Shown here in pieces: positions 23,386-31,348 of a stretch of DNA of 34,100 nt. This DNA is from Deltaproteobacteria bacterium (GTDB lineage Bacteria; Desulfobacterota; Desulfovibrionia; Desulfovibrionales; Desulfovibrionaceae), in contig SAAX01000027.1 of the NCBI GenBank assembly GCA_009929215.1, positions 1 through 34,100 on the forward strand. Direction: 5' to 3'. Numbering within the stretch: position 1 is the stretch's first letter; every line of letters starts with the position of its first letter. A program made the translations under genes and the position numbers. Below the pieces are notes generated by a model. It was given only the letters and a program-made list of their open reading frames with translations, was not told where the DNA came from and did not search any database.

Positions 23386-24967
23386 GCAGCACCTTCCTGC
23401 CCACACCGGCGCTCACGGCCTCGCGGGCGCGGGCCATGCACAGGGCCATGTCCATCTTTTCTTCCAGCAGGTAGATGGCGAGGCCCACGTTCAGCACCAC
23501 CATATCCATCATGGCGCGGGGGCCATGCCCGTCGAGAATGTCGTTGAGCACTGCCACGGCCTCTTCCTTGCCGCTCACGGCCAGATCATCCACCGAGCAG
23601 GAGGGAATGCCAAATTCCTGCGGGTCAAGCATCATGGGGGTGATTTTGCCGTTCTGAATCAGGGCCATCTTGGTGGGGCCGATGGGCGTCACCTCGTCAT
23701 AGTTGCCCGAACCGCAGACCACGGCGGCGCGTTGCAGGGGTGACTGCAACAGGGTTTCTGCCACCAGCTCAACCAGTTCTGGCCGGGCCACACCCATAAG
23801 CAGATGGCTGGGCCGCGCCGGGTTGATCATGGGGCCAAGGATGTTGAACAGGGTTCGCACGCCCATCTCCTTGCGCACCGGGCCGATATTGGCAAAGGAA
23901 GGATGGAAGTACGGAGCAAAAATAAAGGCAAAGTTGCGTTTCTTGACCATTTCGGCCACGGATGCGGGGTCTTTTTCCAGTGTGATGCCAAGGGCTTCGA
24001 GAGCATCGGCGCTGCCGCACTTGGACGAAACCGCACGGTTGCCGTGCTTGACCACCTTGTAGCCCATGCCCGCCAAGGTGAGTGACGAAGCCGTGGAACA
24101 GTTGAAGGAATTACGTCCATCGCCGCCTGTTCCCACCACATCGATGGTGGTTCCCGAAATGCCGTCCACTCGCACGGCGCGGGCCAGAGCGGCGCGAGTG
24201 GCGTGGGCCAGCTCAAGGGCGCTCTCACCCTTCATGCGCAGGCCCATGAGGAAGCCGCCCGCCTGTGCCGGGGTCATCTTGCCGTCCATAAGGGCGGCAA
24301 AGCCAGCGGCGGCCATCTCGGCGCTAAGATTTTCCCTGCGGGCCAGACGCTCCAGAATACCTGAAAAATCGGTGGTTTCTGCGCCCGTGCCAAGAATGCT
24401 CTGGGGGAAGTTGCCCAGCAGCCGCAGCCCGTCGGGGGTCAGCACCGATTCGGGGTGAAACTGCACGCCAACCCACGGGCGGTCGTTGTAGCGCAGGGCC
24501 ATCACTTCGCCTTCGGGCGCGCGGGCCGTAACCGTAAAGCGGGGGTTTTCCGCATCTTCATCGGCACGCACCACAAGCGAGTGGTAGCGGCCCACGCGCA
24601 TGGGATTGGGCAGGCCAAGAAACATGCCCGTGCCGTCGTGCACGATTTCAGACTGTTTGCCGTGCATGATGCAGGGGCCCACCTCTACCTTGGCCCCGGC
24701 GTGCAGCCCCAACAGCTGATGCCCAAGGCACACGCCCAGCACGGGAATGCGCGGGCTGAGCCGCTTGAGGAATTCGGGGCACAGCCCCGCATCGGCAGGA
24801 TGCCCCGGCCCGGGAGAAATGCAGACCATGGAAAGTTCGGGATTCACCGCCATGTCCAGCACGGCAGGGTCATCGTTGCGCAGCACCACGGGCTTGTGGC
24901 CCAGGGCGTAAAAGGCCTGCACAAGATTGTAGGTGAATGAGTCGTAATTATCGATGAGCAGAAACAT
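23375..24967 (-). CDS. trpGD: Fused anthranilate synthase glutaminase (TrpG) and anthranilate phosphoribosyltransferase (TrpD)
   Basis: A 530-residue bifunctional protein. Residues 1 to about 190 are a class I glutamine amidotransferase (SPGPGHP, nucleophile C80 in GVCLGHQLLG, H171 and E173 in QFHPESVLT) that feeds ammonia to TrpE. Residues from about 200 on are TrpD, which joins anthranilate to PRPP: GTGGDGRNSFN at 279-289, KHGNR at 307-311, and the Asp/Glu pair in YDEVTPIG. The ATG at 24967 has a GGAGG site and lies 20 bases inside trpE; the frame extends further upstream but only across trpE. The fusion occurs in enteric bacteria, whereas several bacteria keep the genes separate. Confidence 0.97.
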   Translation of the reverse strand: MFLLIDNYDSFTYNLVQAFYALGHKPVVLRNDDPAVLDMAVNPELSMVCISPGPGHPADAGLCPEFLKRLSPRIPVLGVCLGHQLLGLHAGAKVEVGPCIMHGKQSEIVHDGTGMFLGLPNPMRVGRYHSLVVRADEDAENPRFTVTARAPEGEVMALRYNDRPWVGVQFHPESVLTPDGLRLLGNFPQSILGTGAETTDFSGILERLARRENLSAEMAAAGFAALMDGKMTPAQAGGFLMGLRMKGESALELAHATRAALARAVRVDGISGTTIDVVGTGGDGRNSFNCSTASSLTLAGMGYKVVKHGNRAVSSKCGSADALEALGITLEKDPASVAEMVKKRNFAFIFAPYFHPSFANIGPVRKEMGVRTLFNILGPMINPARPSHLLMGVARPELVELVAETLLQSPLQRAAVVCGSGNYDEVTPIGPTKMALIQNGKITPMMLDPQEFGIPSCSVDDLAVSGKEEAVAVLNDILDGHGPRAMMDMVVLNVGLAIYLLEEKMDMALCMARAREAVSAGVGRKVLHAA

Positions 24968-26405
24968 ATTCTTCGTCCTCCGCACGCAGGGCCAGGCGCA
25001 TGATGGCTGATTTGTTGCACACTTCCTTCCATTCCAGATCGGGATCGGAGTCATGCACGATGCCTCCGCCCGCCTGCCAGAAGAGCTTGCCGTCACGCAT
25101 CCACATGCTGCGGATGGTGATGCCCGTATCGAGATTCACGCAGTCCTTGTCCAGACCAAGCCAGCCGATGCAGCCCGCGTAGGGGCCACGCGCGCGACCT
25201 TCTACCTCGCGGATGATCTCCATTGCCCGCACCTTGGGCGCGCCGGAAACCGTGCCCGCAGGGAAGGTGGCGGCCAGCACGTCCAGGGCATCAAGCCCTT
25301 CCTCAAGGCGGGCGCTCACCCGGCTGGTGAGGTGCATGACGTGCGAATAACGCTCAACTTCCATGTAGCGTTCCAGATTCACCGAACCGGGCTGGGCCAC
25401 GCGGCCAAGGTCGTTGCGGCCAAGGTCTACCAGCATGACGTGCTCGGCGCGTTCTTTGGGGTCGTCGCGCAATTCTGCGGCAAGGCGGGCGTCTTCAATG
25501 TCGTCGGCCCCGCGCTTGCGCGTGCCCGCAATGGGCGAAAGCTGCAAATGCCCCGCCGTGCAGCGCACCATGACCTCTGGCGACGAGCCAAAGAGCGTCA
25601 GTTCAGGAAAGCGCATGTAAAACATGTAGGGCGAAGCGTTGAACCGGCGCATGCGGCGGTACAGCTCAAAGGGGTTGCCCTCAAAAGGCGTGGAAAACCG
25701 CACAGAGGGAACCACCTGAATGGCCTCGCCCTGCCGCAGCATTTCCTTGATGCGGCGCACATAATCCTTGTAGCCCTGCTCGCCGGGTTCGGCGCACACG
25801 TTGTCGGGATCAATGCGCACGGCCCCGGCCTGACCAGAGGCGCGGCCTTCAAGCGATTCGCGCGAGCTTTCCAGCGGGCGGTGTTCGCCAAGGCTCACCT
25901 GACACAGCCTGTTGTACAGATGGTCGAACACCAGCACGGTCGAGGGCAGCATGAGCAGGCAGTCGGCCTCGCTCTGCGGCATGACAGAAGCCAGCTTGGG
26001 GTTGAACAGGCCAGCCATGCCAAACCCAAGGTAACCGTACAGGGCGCGGGTAATGGGCGGCAGGTTTTTGATGTTGGTGGGGGTTTCAACGGTCAGCGAA
26101 GCCATGAGCGCCCGCAGGCCGTCCACAAAGGGCTGGCCCTCATACCGGCGCAGCACTTCAAGCCGTGCATCGCGTACATCGAGAGCAAGCTTGCCATCGC
26201 GGCAGTTGATGAACATGGCGGCATCGCAGGCCAGAATGCTGTATCGGCCCCAGCGCCCGTCAACCTCGGCGCTTTCAAGCAAGATGCCGTTACCAGCGCC
26301 CACCATGCCCATAAACAGGCTGATGGGCGTATCCATATCCGCTGGCAACCAGCGGGCGGACTGTTGCAGCGTCAGCATGTGCTGCGCATCCCCGTTCGTA
26401 TTCAT
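24948..26405 (-). CDS. trpE: Anthranilate synthase component I
   Basis: A 485-residue chorismate-utilising enzyme making anthranilate with ammonia from TrpG. The feedback site LLES (42-45) is present, so inhibition by tryptophan is expected. Catalytic motifs are GTRKRGADDIEDARLAAEL, VDLGRNDLGRVAQPGSV, SGAPKVRAMEIIREVE and GCIGWLGL. The ATG at 26405 is preferred over the one at 26414 because AAGGA is then 8-9 bases upstream. It follows the attenuator directly and ends inside trpG, the first of the overlapping couplings in this operon. Confidence 0.97.
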   Translation of the reverse strand: MNTNGDAQHMLTLQQSARWLPADMDTPISLFMGMVGAGNGILLESAEVDGRWGRYSILACDAAMFINCRDGKLALDVRDARLEVLRRYEGQPFVDGLRALMASLTVETPTNIKNLPPITRALYGYLGFGMAGLFNPKLASVMPQSEADCLLMLPSTVLVFDHLYNRLCQVSLGEHRPLESSRESLEGRASGQAGAVRIDPDNVCAEPGEQGYKDYVRRIKEMLRQGEAIQVVPSVRFSTPFEGNPFELYRRMRRFNASPYMFYMRFPELTLFGSSPEVMVRCTAGHLQLSPIAGTRKRGADDIEDARLAAELRDDPKERAEHVMLVDLGRNDLGRVAQPGSVNLERYMEVERYSHVMHLTSRVSARLEEGLDALDVLAATFPAGTVSGAPKVRAMEIIREVEGRARGPYAGCIGWLGLDKDCVNLDTGITIRSMWMRDGKLFWQAGGGIVHDSDPDLEWKEVCNKSAIMRLALRAEDEEYVSAHR

Positions 26406-26441
26406 CTGCCGCATCCTTTGGGTTTTTGTGCCTGGAAAAAT

Positions 26442-26471
26442 AAAAAAAGCCGCCTCCCAGGGGGAGACGGC
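26442..26471 (-). terminator. trp attenuator terminator (regions 3 and 4)
   Basis: On the minus strand, GCCGTCTCCC and GGGAGGCGGC form a 10-bp stem (one G-U pair) with a 3-base loop, followed by seven T. Region 3 (26460-26468) is also perfectly complementary over 9 bases to GGGGGAGAC at 26519-26527 in the leader coding region, giving the alternative antiterminator. Confidence 0.93.
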
Positions 26472-26506
26472 GTTTACTTACAACAATGCCAACGTATCGG
26501 AACTTT

Positions 26507-26593
26507 TTAAGCCCGCACGTCTCCCCCACGCAGTTGGATGCGCCACCACCAGCCCTTGAAGCTGTTAGAAATGGTGTTGGAGAAAGAGTTCAT
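26507..26593 (-). CDS. trpL: trp leader peptide with three consecutive Trp codons
   Basis: A 28-codon ORF, MNSFSNTISNSFKGWWWRIQ then LRGGDVRA, ends at TAA 26507-26509, about 100 bases before trpE. The three adjacent Trp codons, followed by an antiterminator segment and a terminator, are the classical layout for ribosome-mediated attenuation: stalling at WWW when Trp-tRNA is scarce would leave GGGGGAGAC free to pair with region 3 and prevent the terminator. An AAGG site lies about 10-15 bases upstream. It is too short for ordinary gene finders. Confidence 0.92.
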   Translation of the reverse strand: MNSFSNTISNSFKGWWWRIQLRGGDVRA

Positions 26594-26623
26594 GCGATAG
26601 CCTTGTTCCTTATGTTTCAAGAG

Positions 26624-26652
26624 ACACTACACGCCCACAGGCAGAGTGTCAA
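26624..26652 (-). promoter_or_regulatory. trp operon promoter
   Basis: The minus strand has TTGACA (26647-26652), a 17-base spacer and TAGTGT (26624-26629). Transcription would start near 26617, about 24 bases before the trpL ATG. No TrpR operator is recognised. Confidence 0.6.
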
Positions 26653-26685
26653 CATTTCTGAACGGTTTTTTGCGGTTCTGGTGCG

Positions 26686-26719
26686 GGCAGGGGCAAACCG
26701 CATGCGGCCCTCCCCTGCC
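26686..26719 (-). terminator. Nested inverted repeat after the glutamine synthetase gene
   Basis: GGCAGGGG (26686-26693) pairs with CCCCTGCC (26712-26719) and encloses the palindrome CCGCATGCGG (26698-26707). It begins 16 bases after the stop. No U run follows on the minus strand, so termination may be partial or Rho-assisted. Confidence 0.45.
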
Positions 26720-26734
26720 TGCGCCGCACCCCAA

Positions 26735-28927
26735 CTATTTGCCGAACAGAATTTCCTGATAATTGGGCAGCGCCCACAAGTCGTCGGCCACGCGCACTTC
26801 AAGCAAATCCGCATAGCGGCGCACTTCAAGCATGCGGGGCAGCACGTTGTCGCGATAGCTTTGGGCGGCCTCAAAGCTGTAGCCCTGGCTGTCGGCCTTG
26901 TTCAGCACGTCTTCAAGCTGGCCGCAGGCGTCCTGCATGAGGCGCAGATTAGAGGTAATCTCGGCCAGGGTGACAGTTTTGGGATCTTTGCCAATGGCGC
27001 GCATGTTGGCTGCGGTGGCGGCCAGTTCGCCCTGATAGCGCATGCCCGCAGGGTAAATGATGGTGTGCGCCATGCGGATAACCAGATTGGCCTCGGTGCG
27101 CACTGTTTTGCAGTACTGCTCGAGATAGATTTCCTGCCGCGCCTTAAGCTCGGCCCGGTTCAGCACGCCAGCCTTTTCGTAGAGGTTGACAACCTCGGGC
27201 TTGGTGAGCTCGGCCAGAGCATCGGGGGTGGTGCGCAGGTTGGGCAGACCACGGCGTTCGGCTTCCTTGTGCCACACTTCAGAGTAACCGTCGCCGTTAA
27301 AGATAACGGCGCTGTGCTCATCGATAACGTGGGTGATAAAGGATTCCAGAGCCTGATTGAAGGTCTTGCCCTGGGCCAGTTCCTTTTCAAGCCAGTCGGC
27401 GGCAAAGCCCAGCGAATCGGCCATCATGGTGTTGAGCGCGGTGATGGAACCAGCAGCAGACTGGCTGGAACCAAGAGCACGGAACTCAAAGCGGTTGCCC
27501 GTAAAGGCCACGGGGCTGGTACGGTTGCGGTCGCCCGGATCGGCGGGCAGCGGGGGCAAGGTATCCACACCCAGGTTAAGGGCGCGGCCCGTGCGGCCGC
27601 CACCGGCGTTTTCAACGCGTCCGGCGCGGAAGGCTTCAAACACTTCGGTCAGCTGGTCGCCAAGGAAGATGGACATGATGGCCGGCGGAGCCTCGTTGGC
27701 ACCCAGACGGTGGTCGTTGCTGGCGCTGGCAACAGTTGCGCGCAGCAGACCGCCAAACTTGTGCACGGCGCGGATCATAGCGGCGCAGAACACCAGGAAC
27801 TTGGCATTGGCGTGCGGGGTTTCGCCTGGATCAAACAGGGTTCCCAGCTCCGCATTGCCGATGGAATAGTTCAGGTGCTTGCCCGAACCATTCACGCCAG
27901 CAAAAGGCTTTTCGTGCAGCAGGCACTTGAGGCCGTAGCGCTTGGCCACGTTGCGCAGCATGGACATGATGATGTGGTTGTGGTCCACGGCCAGGTTGCT
28001 CACCTCAAAGAGGGGGGCAATTTCGTACTGGCTGGGGGCAACCTCGTTGTGGCGGGTGCGCACGGGCACGCCCAGCTTGTACAGCTCGCGTTCCACTTCC
28101 ATCATGTACGACAGCACGCGCTGCGGAATAACGCCAAAGTACTGATCGCTGAATTCCTGACCCTTGGCAGGACGCGCGCCAAACAGCGAACGCCCGGCGA
28201 TCTGGAGATCGGGACGGGCAAAATTGAAGTTGTGGTCGATGCAGAAATATTCCTGCTCAAGACCAGCGTACGAAACGATGGGCAGGTCAGTGTCTTCACC
28301 AAACAGGGCCAGCACGCGATGGGCTTCGCGGTTCAGGGCCTGCCCAGAGCGCAGCATGGGGGTTTTTTTGTCCAGCGCAACGCCCGTCCACGAAAGAAAC
28401 ATGGTGGGAATGCACAAAAACGTGCCGTTGCGGTTTTCCATGATGTAGGCGGGGCTGGTCACGTCCCACGCGGTATAGCCGCGCGCTTCAAAGGTAGAAC
28501 GCAGGCCGCCGGAGGGGAAGGACGAAGCATCGGGTTCGCCACGGATAAGCATGGAACCCGAAAATTCGGCAATCACGCCGCCAGAGCCGTCGGGCATCAA
28601 AAAGCTGTCGTGCTTTTCAGCAGTCTGCCCGGTGAGGGGATAAAAAATGTGGGTAAAGTGGGTGGCGCCCTGTTCGATGGCCCAGTCTTTCATCACTGCG
28701 GCAACGGTATCGGCAATGGCAGGATCCATGCGTTCGCCGAATTCGATGGTCTTGCGCAGGGCCTTGTACACGCTCTTGGGCAGGCGCTCGCGCATGACGC
28801 GGTCGTTGAACACGTTGCAGCCAAAAATATCTGTGGGCTTGGTATCCACAAAGTTAAGGGGGGCTGCTTCGGGTTTATAAGTGGTAATGGCCTCGATGGC
28901 GCTCTGTCTGGCGGATTTACTGCTCAT
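26735..28927 (-). CDS. glnN: Type III glutamine synthetase
   Basis: A 730-residue enzyme forming glutamine from glutamate, ammonia and ATP. Length and motifs fit type III (GlnN) rather than the roughly 470-residue type I. Present are [13 protein letters not shown] near 30-42, [10 protein letters not shown] (222-231) with metal-binding Glu residues, [15 protein letters not shown] (291-305), and [18 protein letters not shown] (338-355). It starts at ATG 28927 with GAGG nearby. No PII gene adjoins. Its place directly upstream of the trp operon is notable because TrpG consumes glutamine, but separate transcription is likely. Confidence 0.96.
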   Translation of the reverse strand: MSSKSARQSAIEAITTYKPEAAPLNFVDTKPTDIFGCNVFNDRVMRERLPKSVYKALRKTIEFGERMDPAIADTVAAVMKDWAIEQGATHFTHIFYPLTGQTAEKHDSFLMPDGSGGVIAEFSGSMLIRGEPDASSFPSGGLRSTFEARGYTAWDVTSPAYIMENRNGTFLCIPTMFLSWTGVALDKKTPMLRSGQALNREAHRVLALFGEDTDLPIVSYAGLEQEYFCIDHNFNFARPDLQIAGRSLFGARPAKGQEFSDQYFGVIPQRVLSYMMEVERELYKLGVPVRTRHNEVAPSQYEIAPLFEVSNLAVDHNHIIMSMLRNVAKRYGLKCLLHEKPFAGVNGSGKHLNYSIGNAELGTLFDPGETPHANAKFLVFCAAMIRAVHKFGGLLRATVASASNDHRLGANEAPPAIMSIFLGDQLTEVFEAFRAGRVENAGGGRTGRALNLGVDTLPPLPADPGDRNRTSPVAFTGNRFEFRALGSSQSAAGSITALNTMMADSLGFAADWLEKELAQGKTFNQALESFITHVIDEHSAVIFNGDGYSEVWHKEAERRGLPNLRTTPDALAELTKPEVVNLYEKAGVLNRAELKARQEIYLEQYCKTVRTEANLVIRMAHTIIYPAGMRYQGELAATAANMRAIGKDPKTVTLAEITSNLRLMQDACGQLEDVLNKADSQGYSFEAAQSYRDNVLPRMLEVRRYADLLEVRVADDLWALPNYQEILFGK

Positions 28928-29164
28928 GGACGAACCTCGCGCTCAGGGCGGGCGCTGTATTTGGGGTGCGATAATCCCGCTTATGGCGGTTGGATATATG
29001 CCTCTGCAAACAGCCGCTAAACGCCCGCGCCCGTGCTGCCCTGAAGCACGCGGACAAGGGGAGCCGCCGCAAAAACTCGCAAGCACATGAGTGCCCGCTC
29101 CAAAGCCATGTCATCCGGCCTGCGCTACAATAAACACAGGCAAAAACAGCACAAAACCTGGTGT
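28928..29164. other. Intergenic region upstream of the glutamine synthetase gene
   Basis: With the adjoining terminator this gap is about 320 bases. I see no supported ORF and no confident sigma-70 or sigma-54 promoter. Confidence 0.5.
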
Positions 29165-29165
29165 C

Positions 29166-29220
29166 AAAAGGGTGCGCCGTGCGCGCCGCCTTGCGGCAAC
29201 ACGTTGTGCCGGGCGCACCC
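29166..29220 (-). terminator. Branched terminator of the FKBP gene
   Basis: GGGTGCGCC (29170-29178) and GGCGCACCC (29212-29220) form a perfect 9-bp outer stem around further GC hairpins. On the minus strand TTTT follows. It lies 28 bases after the FKBP stop. Confidence 0.75.
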
Positions 29221-29247
29221 CCTCAACATATCTGACAAAAATCCAGG

Positions 29248-29670
29248 CTAGGCAACGCTCACGATTTCGATTTCAAAGGTCAGCGTTTTGCCCGCCAAAG
29301 GATGGTTGGCATCAAGGGTGATTTCGTCCGCGCCCACTTCGGTAATGGTCACGTCCATCTGGCCCTGCTCGTTAGAGAGCTGCAAGGGCACGCCCACATT
29401 CAGGGGGATATGATCAGGAACCTGCGCGCGGGGCACGGTGAAAAGCAGTTCGGGATCTGTTTCGCCGTAGGCGTCTTCAGGCGCGATGGTAACGGTAACG
29501 GTTTCACCGACTTCGCGGCCTTCAACGGCGGCTTCAAAACCCGGAATCAGCATGCCCTTGCCCAGCACAAATTCAAGGGGGTCGCGCTCACGCGAAGAGT
29601 CGAACACCGTGCCGTCGTCAAGGGTACCCGTGTAGTGCGCGCGCACCGTATCGCCTTTTTTGATAGGCAT
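29248..29670 (-). CDS. SlyD-like FKBP-type peptidyl-prolyl cis-trans isomerase
   Basis: A 140-residue cytoplasmic foldase/chaperone. FKBP elements flank an inserted IF (chaperone) domain: VRAHYTGTLDDGTVFDSS, PLEFVLGKGMLIPGFEAAVEGREVGE, then the insert APEDAYGETDPELLFTVPRAQVPDHIPLNVGVPLQL, and the returning FKBP strands HPLAGKTLTFEIEIVSV. The His/Cys-rich metal-binding tail of enteric SlyD is absent. The ATG at 29670 with GGAG 5-6 bases upstream is chosen, although the frame is open to 29916. It is transcribed alone, divergently from lysA. Confidence 0.93.
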   Translation of the reverse strand: MPIKKGDTVRAHYTGTLDDGTVFDSSRERDPLEFVLGKGMLIPGFEAAVEGREVGETVTVTIAPEDAYGETDPELLFTVPRAQVPDHIPLNVGVPLQLSNEQGQMDVTITEVGADEITLDANHPLAGKTLTFEIEIVSVA

Positions 29671-29966
29671 AATTACTCCATATGATGTGTATGGGCGGTC
29701 TGCGGCATTGCCTGCCGCATGTCGGCAGGTTCCGCACAGGCAGAAGCCCGCCCGCGAAAAGAATAACGCCCACTGTAAAGCATAAGCAAAACATGCCGGG
29801 GGGCTTCTGTCAATGTTGTACTGCGGCAAGCGCCCGTAAGCCCCTTGCCAGCGCGGGTTTGCGGGGCTTGCAATCGTAACGTGGCAAGCAGGGCCTGCGG
29901 GTTTTGCGCAGCCCATTTTTGCACCGCTGCTGGCTGTGCAAGCGACTGCAACACCTGCCAGCGCAC
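29671..29966. other. Divergent intergenic region between FKBP and lysA
   Basis: The lysA promoter follows directly. An AAGCCCC/GGGGCTT inverted repeat occurs near 29838-29869. A TTGACA on the minus strand near 29808-29813 has no good -10 partner. ORFs here lack ribosome sites and similarity. Confidence 0.5.
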
Positions 29967-29995
29967 TTGACAGAGCAGGAAACCGAACAGATAAT
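29967..29995 (+). promoter_or_regulatory. Strong sigma-70-type promoter for lysA
   Basis: TTGACA (29967-29972), a 17-base spacer and GATAAT (29990-29995). One mismatch in total; transcription would start near 30002. Confidence 0.8.
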
Positions 29996-30052
29996 CAACA
30001 ATTGCTCTCAACGGGAAAATTCCGCTCTGGTTTGGGCGGCTCACGCAATCTT

Positions 30053-30073
30053 TCAGAGGTATCTCAGAGGTAT
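30053..30073 (+). repeat. Duplicated ribosome-binding segment before lysA
   Basis: TCAGAGGTAT occurs twice with an 11-base period (30053-30062 and 30064-30073). The second copy places AGAGG about 8 bases from the lysA ATG. Confidence 0.7.
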
Positions 30074-30078
30074 TTTTT

Positions 30079-31347
30079 ATGTCCGACATCCGCTCCACGT
30101 ACACCGACGAATGCAATTTTTATGGCCGCCACACCCCCCGCGAGCTGGCTGAAACCTTTGGCACGCCCCTGTATGTTTATAACGAAAACGTGCTGCGGCA
30201 GCGTTGCCGCGATCTTATGGGGCTTTCCAAACATCCCGGTTTCGGTGTGAACTATTCTGTAAAGGCCAACGCCACCCCCGCCCTGCTGCGCATTGTGCGC
30301 GAGGAAGGCCTGGTGGTGGACGCCATGAGCCCCGGCGAACTGTACATGGACGAACTGGCCGGTTTTACCCCGGCTGAAATTCTGTACATTTCCAACAACA
30401 ATTCCGAAGCCGAGCTCAAAAACGCCGTTGCGCGCGGCCTACTTATCAGCGTTGATTCGCTCTCGCAGCTCGACACCCTTGGCCGCATCAACAAGGGCGG
30501 CAAGGTTATGGTGCGTTTTAACCCCGGCATCGGCGCGGGCCACCACGCCAAGGTTATCACCGCTGGCAAGGAAACCAAGTTTGGCGTCACCCCCGACAAG
30601 CTGGACGAAGTTTTTGCCCTGCTTGAAAAGCACGATCTCACGCTTGCGGGCATCAACCAGCACATTGGCTCGCTCTTTATGGAGCCCGATGGCTACCTCG
30701 ACGCCGCCGAAGTGCTGCTGCACCTTGCCGACCGCCTGCCCGCCAGCATGCTGGCCAAACTTGAAGTTATCGACTTTGGCGGCGGCTTTGGCATTCCCTA
30801 CCACAAGTACGAAGGCCAGGCCCGCCTGAGCATGGCCGACCTGGGCAGCCGCCTGCACGCGCTTATCTGCAGCTGGTCTGAAAAATCTGGCTACAAGGGC
30901 CGCTTTCTTGTGGAACCGGGCCGCTATGTGGCCGCCGAATGCTGCGTGCTGCTTGGCTCTGTGTATGCCGTTAAAAACAACGGCGACAAGCGCTATGTGG
31001 GCACAAACCTTGGTTTCAACGTGCTGGTGCGTCCGGCCATGTACGAGTCGTTTCACGATGTGGAAATCTACGGCGCCGACAAACAGGCGCGCAAAAGCAT
31101 GGTGCAGACCATTGTGGGCAATATTTGTGAAAGTGGCGACATCCTCGCAAAAGAGCGTGAACTTCCCGTTATTTGCGAGGGAGATGTGCTTGGGGTACTT
31201 GACGCCGGAGCTTATGGATTTACTATGGGTTCCAACTACAACCAGCGTCGTCGCCCTGCTGAAGTTCTCATTCAAAGCGACGGCACTGCCAAACTTATCC
31301 GCCGCCGCGAAACCCTTGAGGATCTTGCGCGCTGCCTGATGGATTAA
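30079..31347 (+). CDS. lysA: Diaminopimelate decarboxylase
   Basis: A 422-residue PLP enzyme making lysine from meso-diaminopimelate, the last step of lysine synthesis. The PLP lysine is K62 in YSVKANATP. HIGS, the phosphate-binding DFGGGFGIPY, EPGRY, and the active-site ICESGD with C350 follow in family order, with YGFTMGSNYNQRRRPAEVL at the C-terminus. The start is ATG at 30079. One base separates its stop from the MATE gene, so the two are probably co-transcribed from the promoter at 29967. Confidence 0.96.
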   Translation: MSDIRSTYTDECNFYGRHTPRELAETFGTPLYVYNENVLRQRCRDLMGLSKHPGFGVNYSVKANATPALLRIVREEGLVVDAMSPGELYMDELAGFTPAEILYISNNNSEAELKNAVARGLLISVDSLSQLDTLGRINKGGKVMVRFNPGIGAGHHAKVITAGKETKFGVTPDKLDEVFALLEKHDLTLAGINQHIGSLFMEPDGYLDAAEVLLHLADRLPASMLAKLEVIDFGGGFGIPYHKYEGQARLSMADLGSRLHALICSWSEKSGYKGRFLVEPGRYVAAECCVLLGSVYAVKNNGDKRYVGTNLGFNVLVRPAMYESFHDVEIYGADKQARKSMVQTIVGNICESGDILAKERELPVICEGDVLGVLDAGAYGFTMGSNYNQRRRPAEVLIQSDGTAKLIRRRETLEDLARCLMD

Positions 31348-31348
31348 T

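Noticed and set aside
25053-26510. 485-codon plus-strand open frame opposite trpE
   Set aside because: Antisense to a clear trpE and crosses the attenuator; no coding support.
26486-29020. 844-codon plus-strand open frame opposite the glutamine synthetase
   Set aside because: It lies almost wholly antisense to the type III glutamine synthetase, has no recognisable product, and is a GC-rich shadow frame.
29673-30116. 147-codon minus-strand ORF between FKBP and lysA
   Set aside because: It overlaps the lysA promoter and start, has no ribosome site, and its composition is unlike the neighbouring genes.
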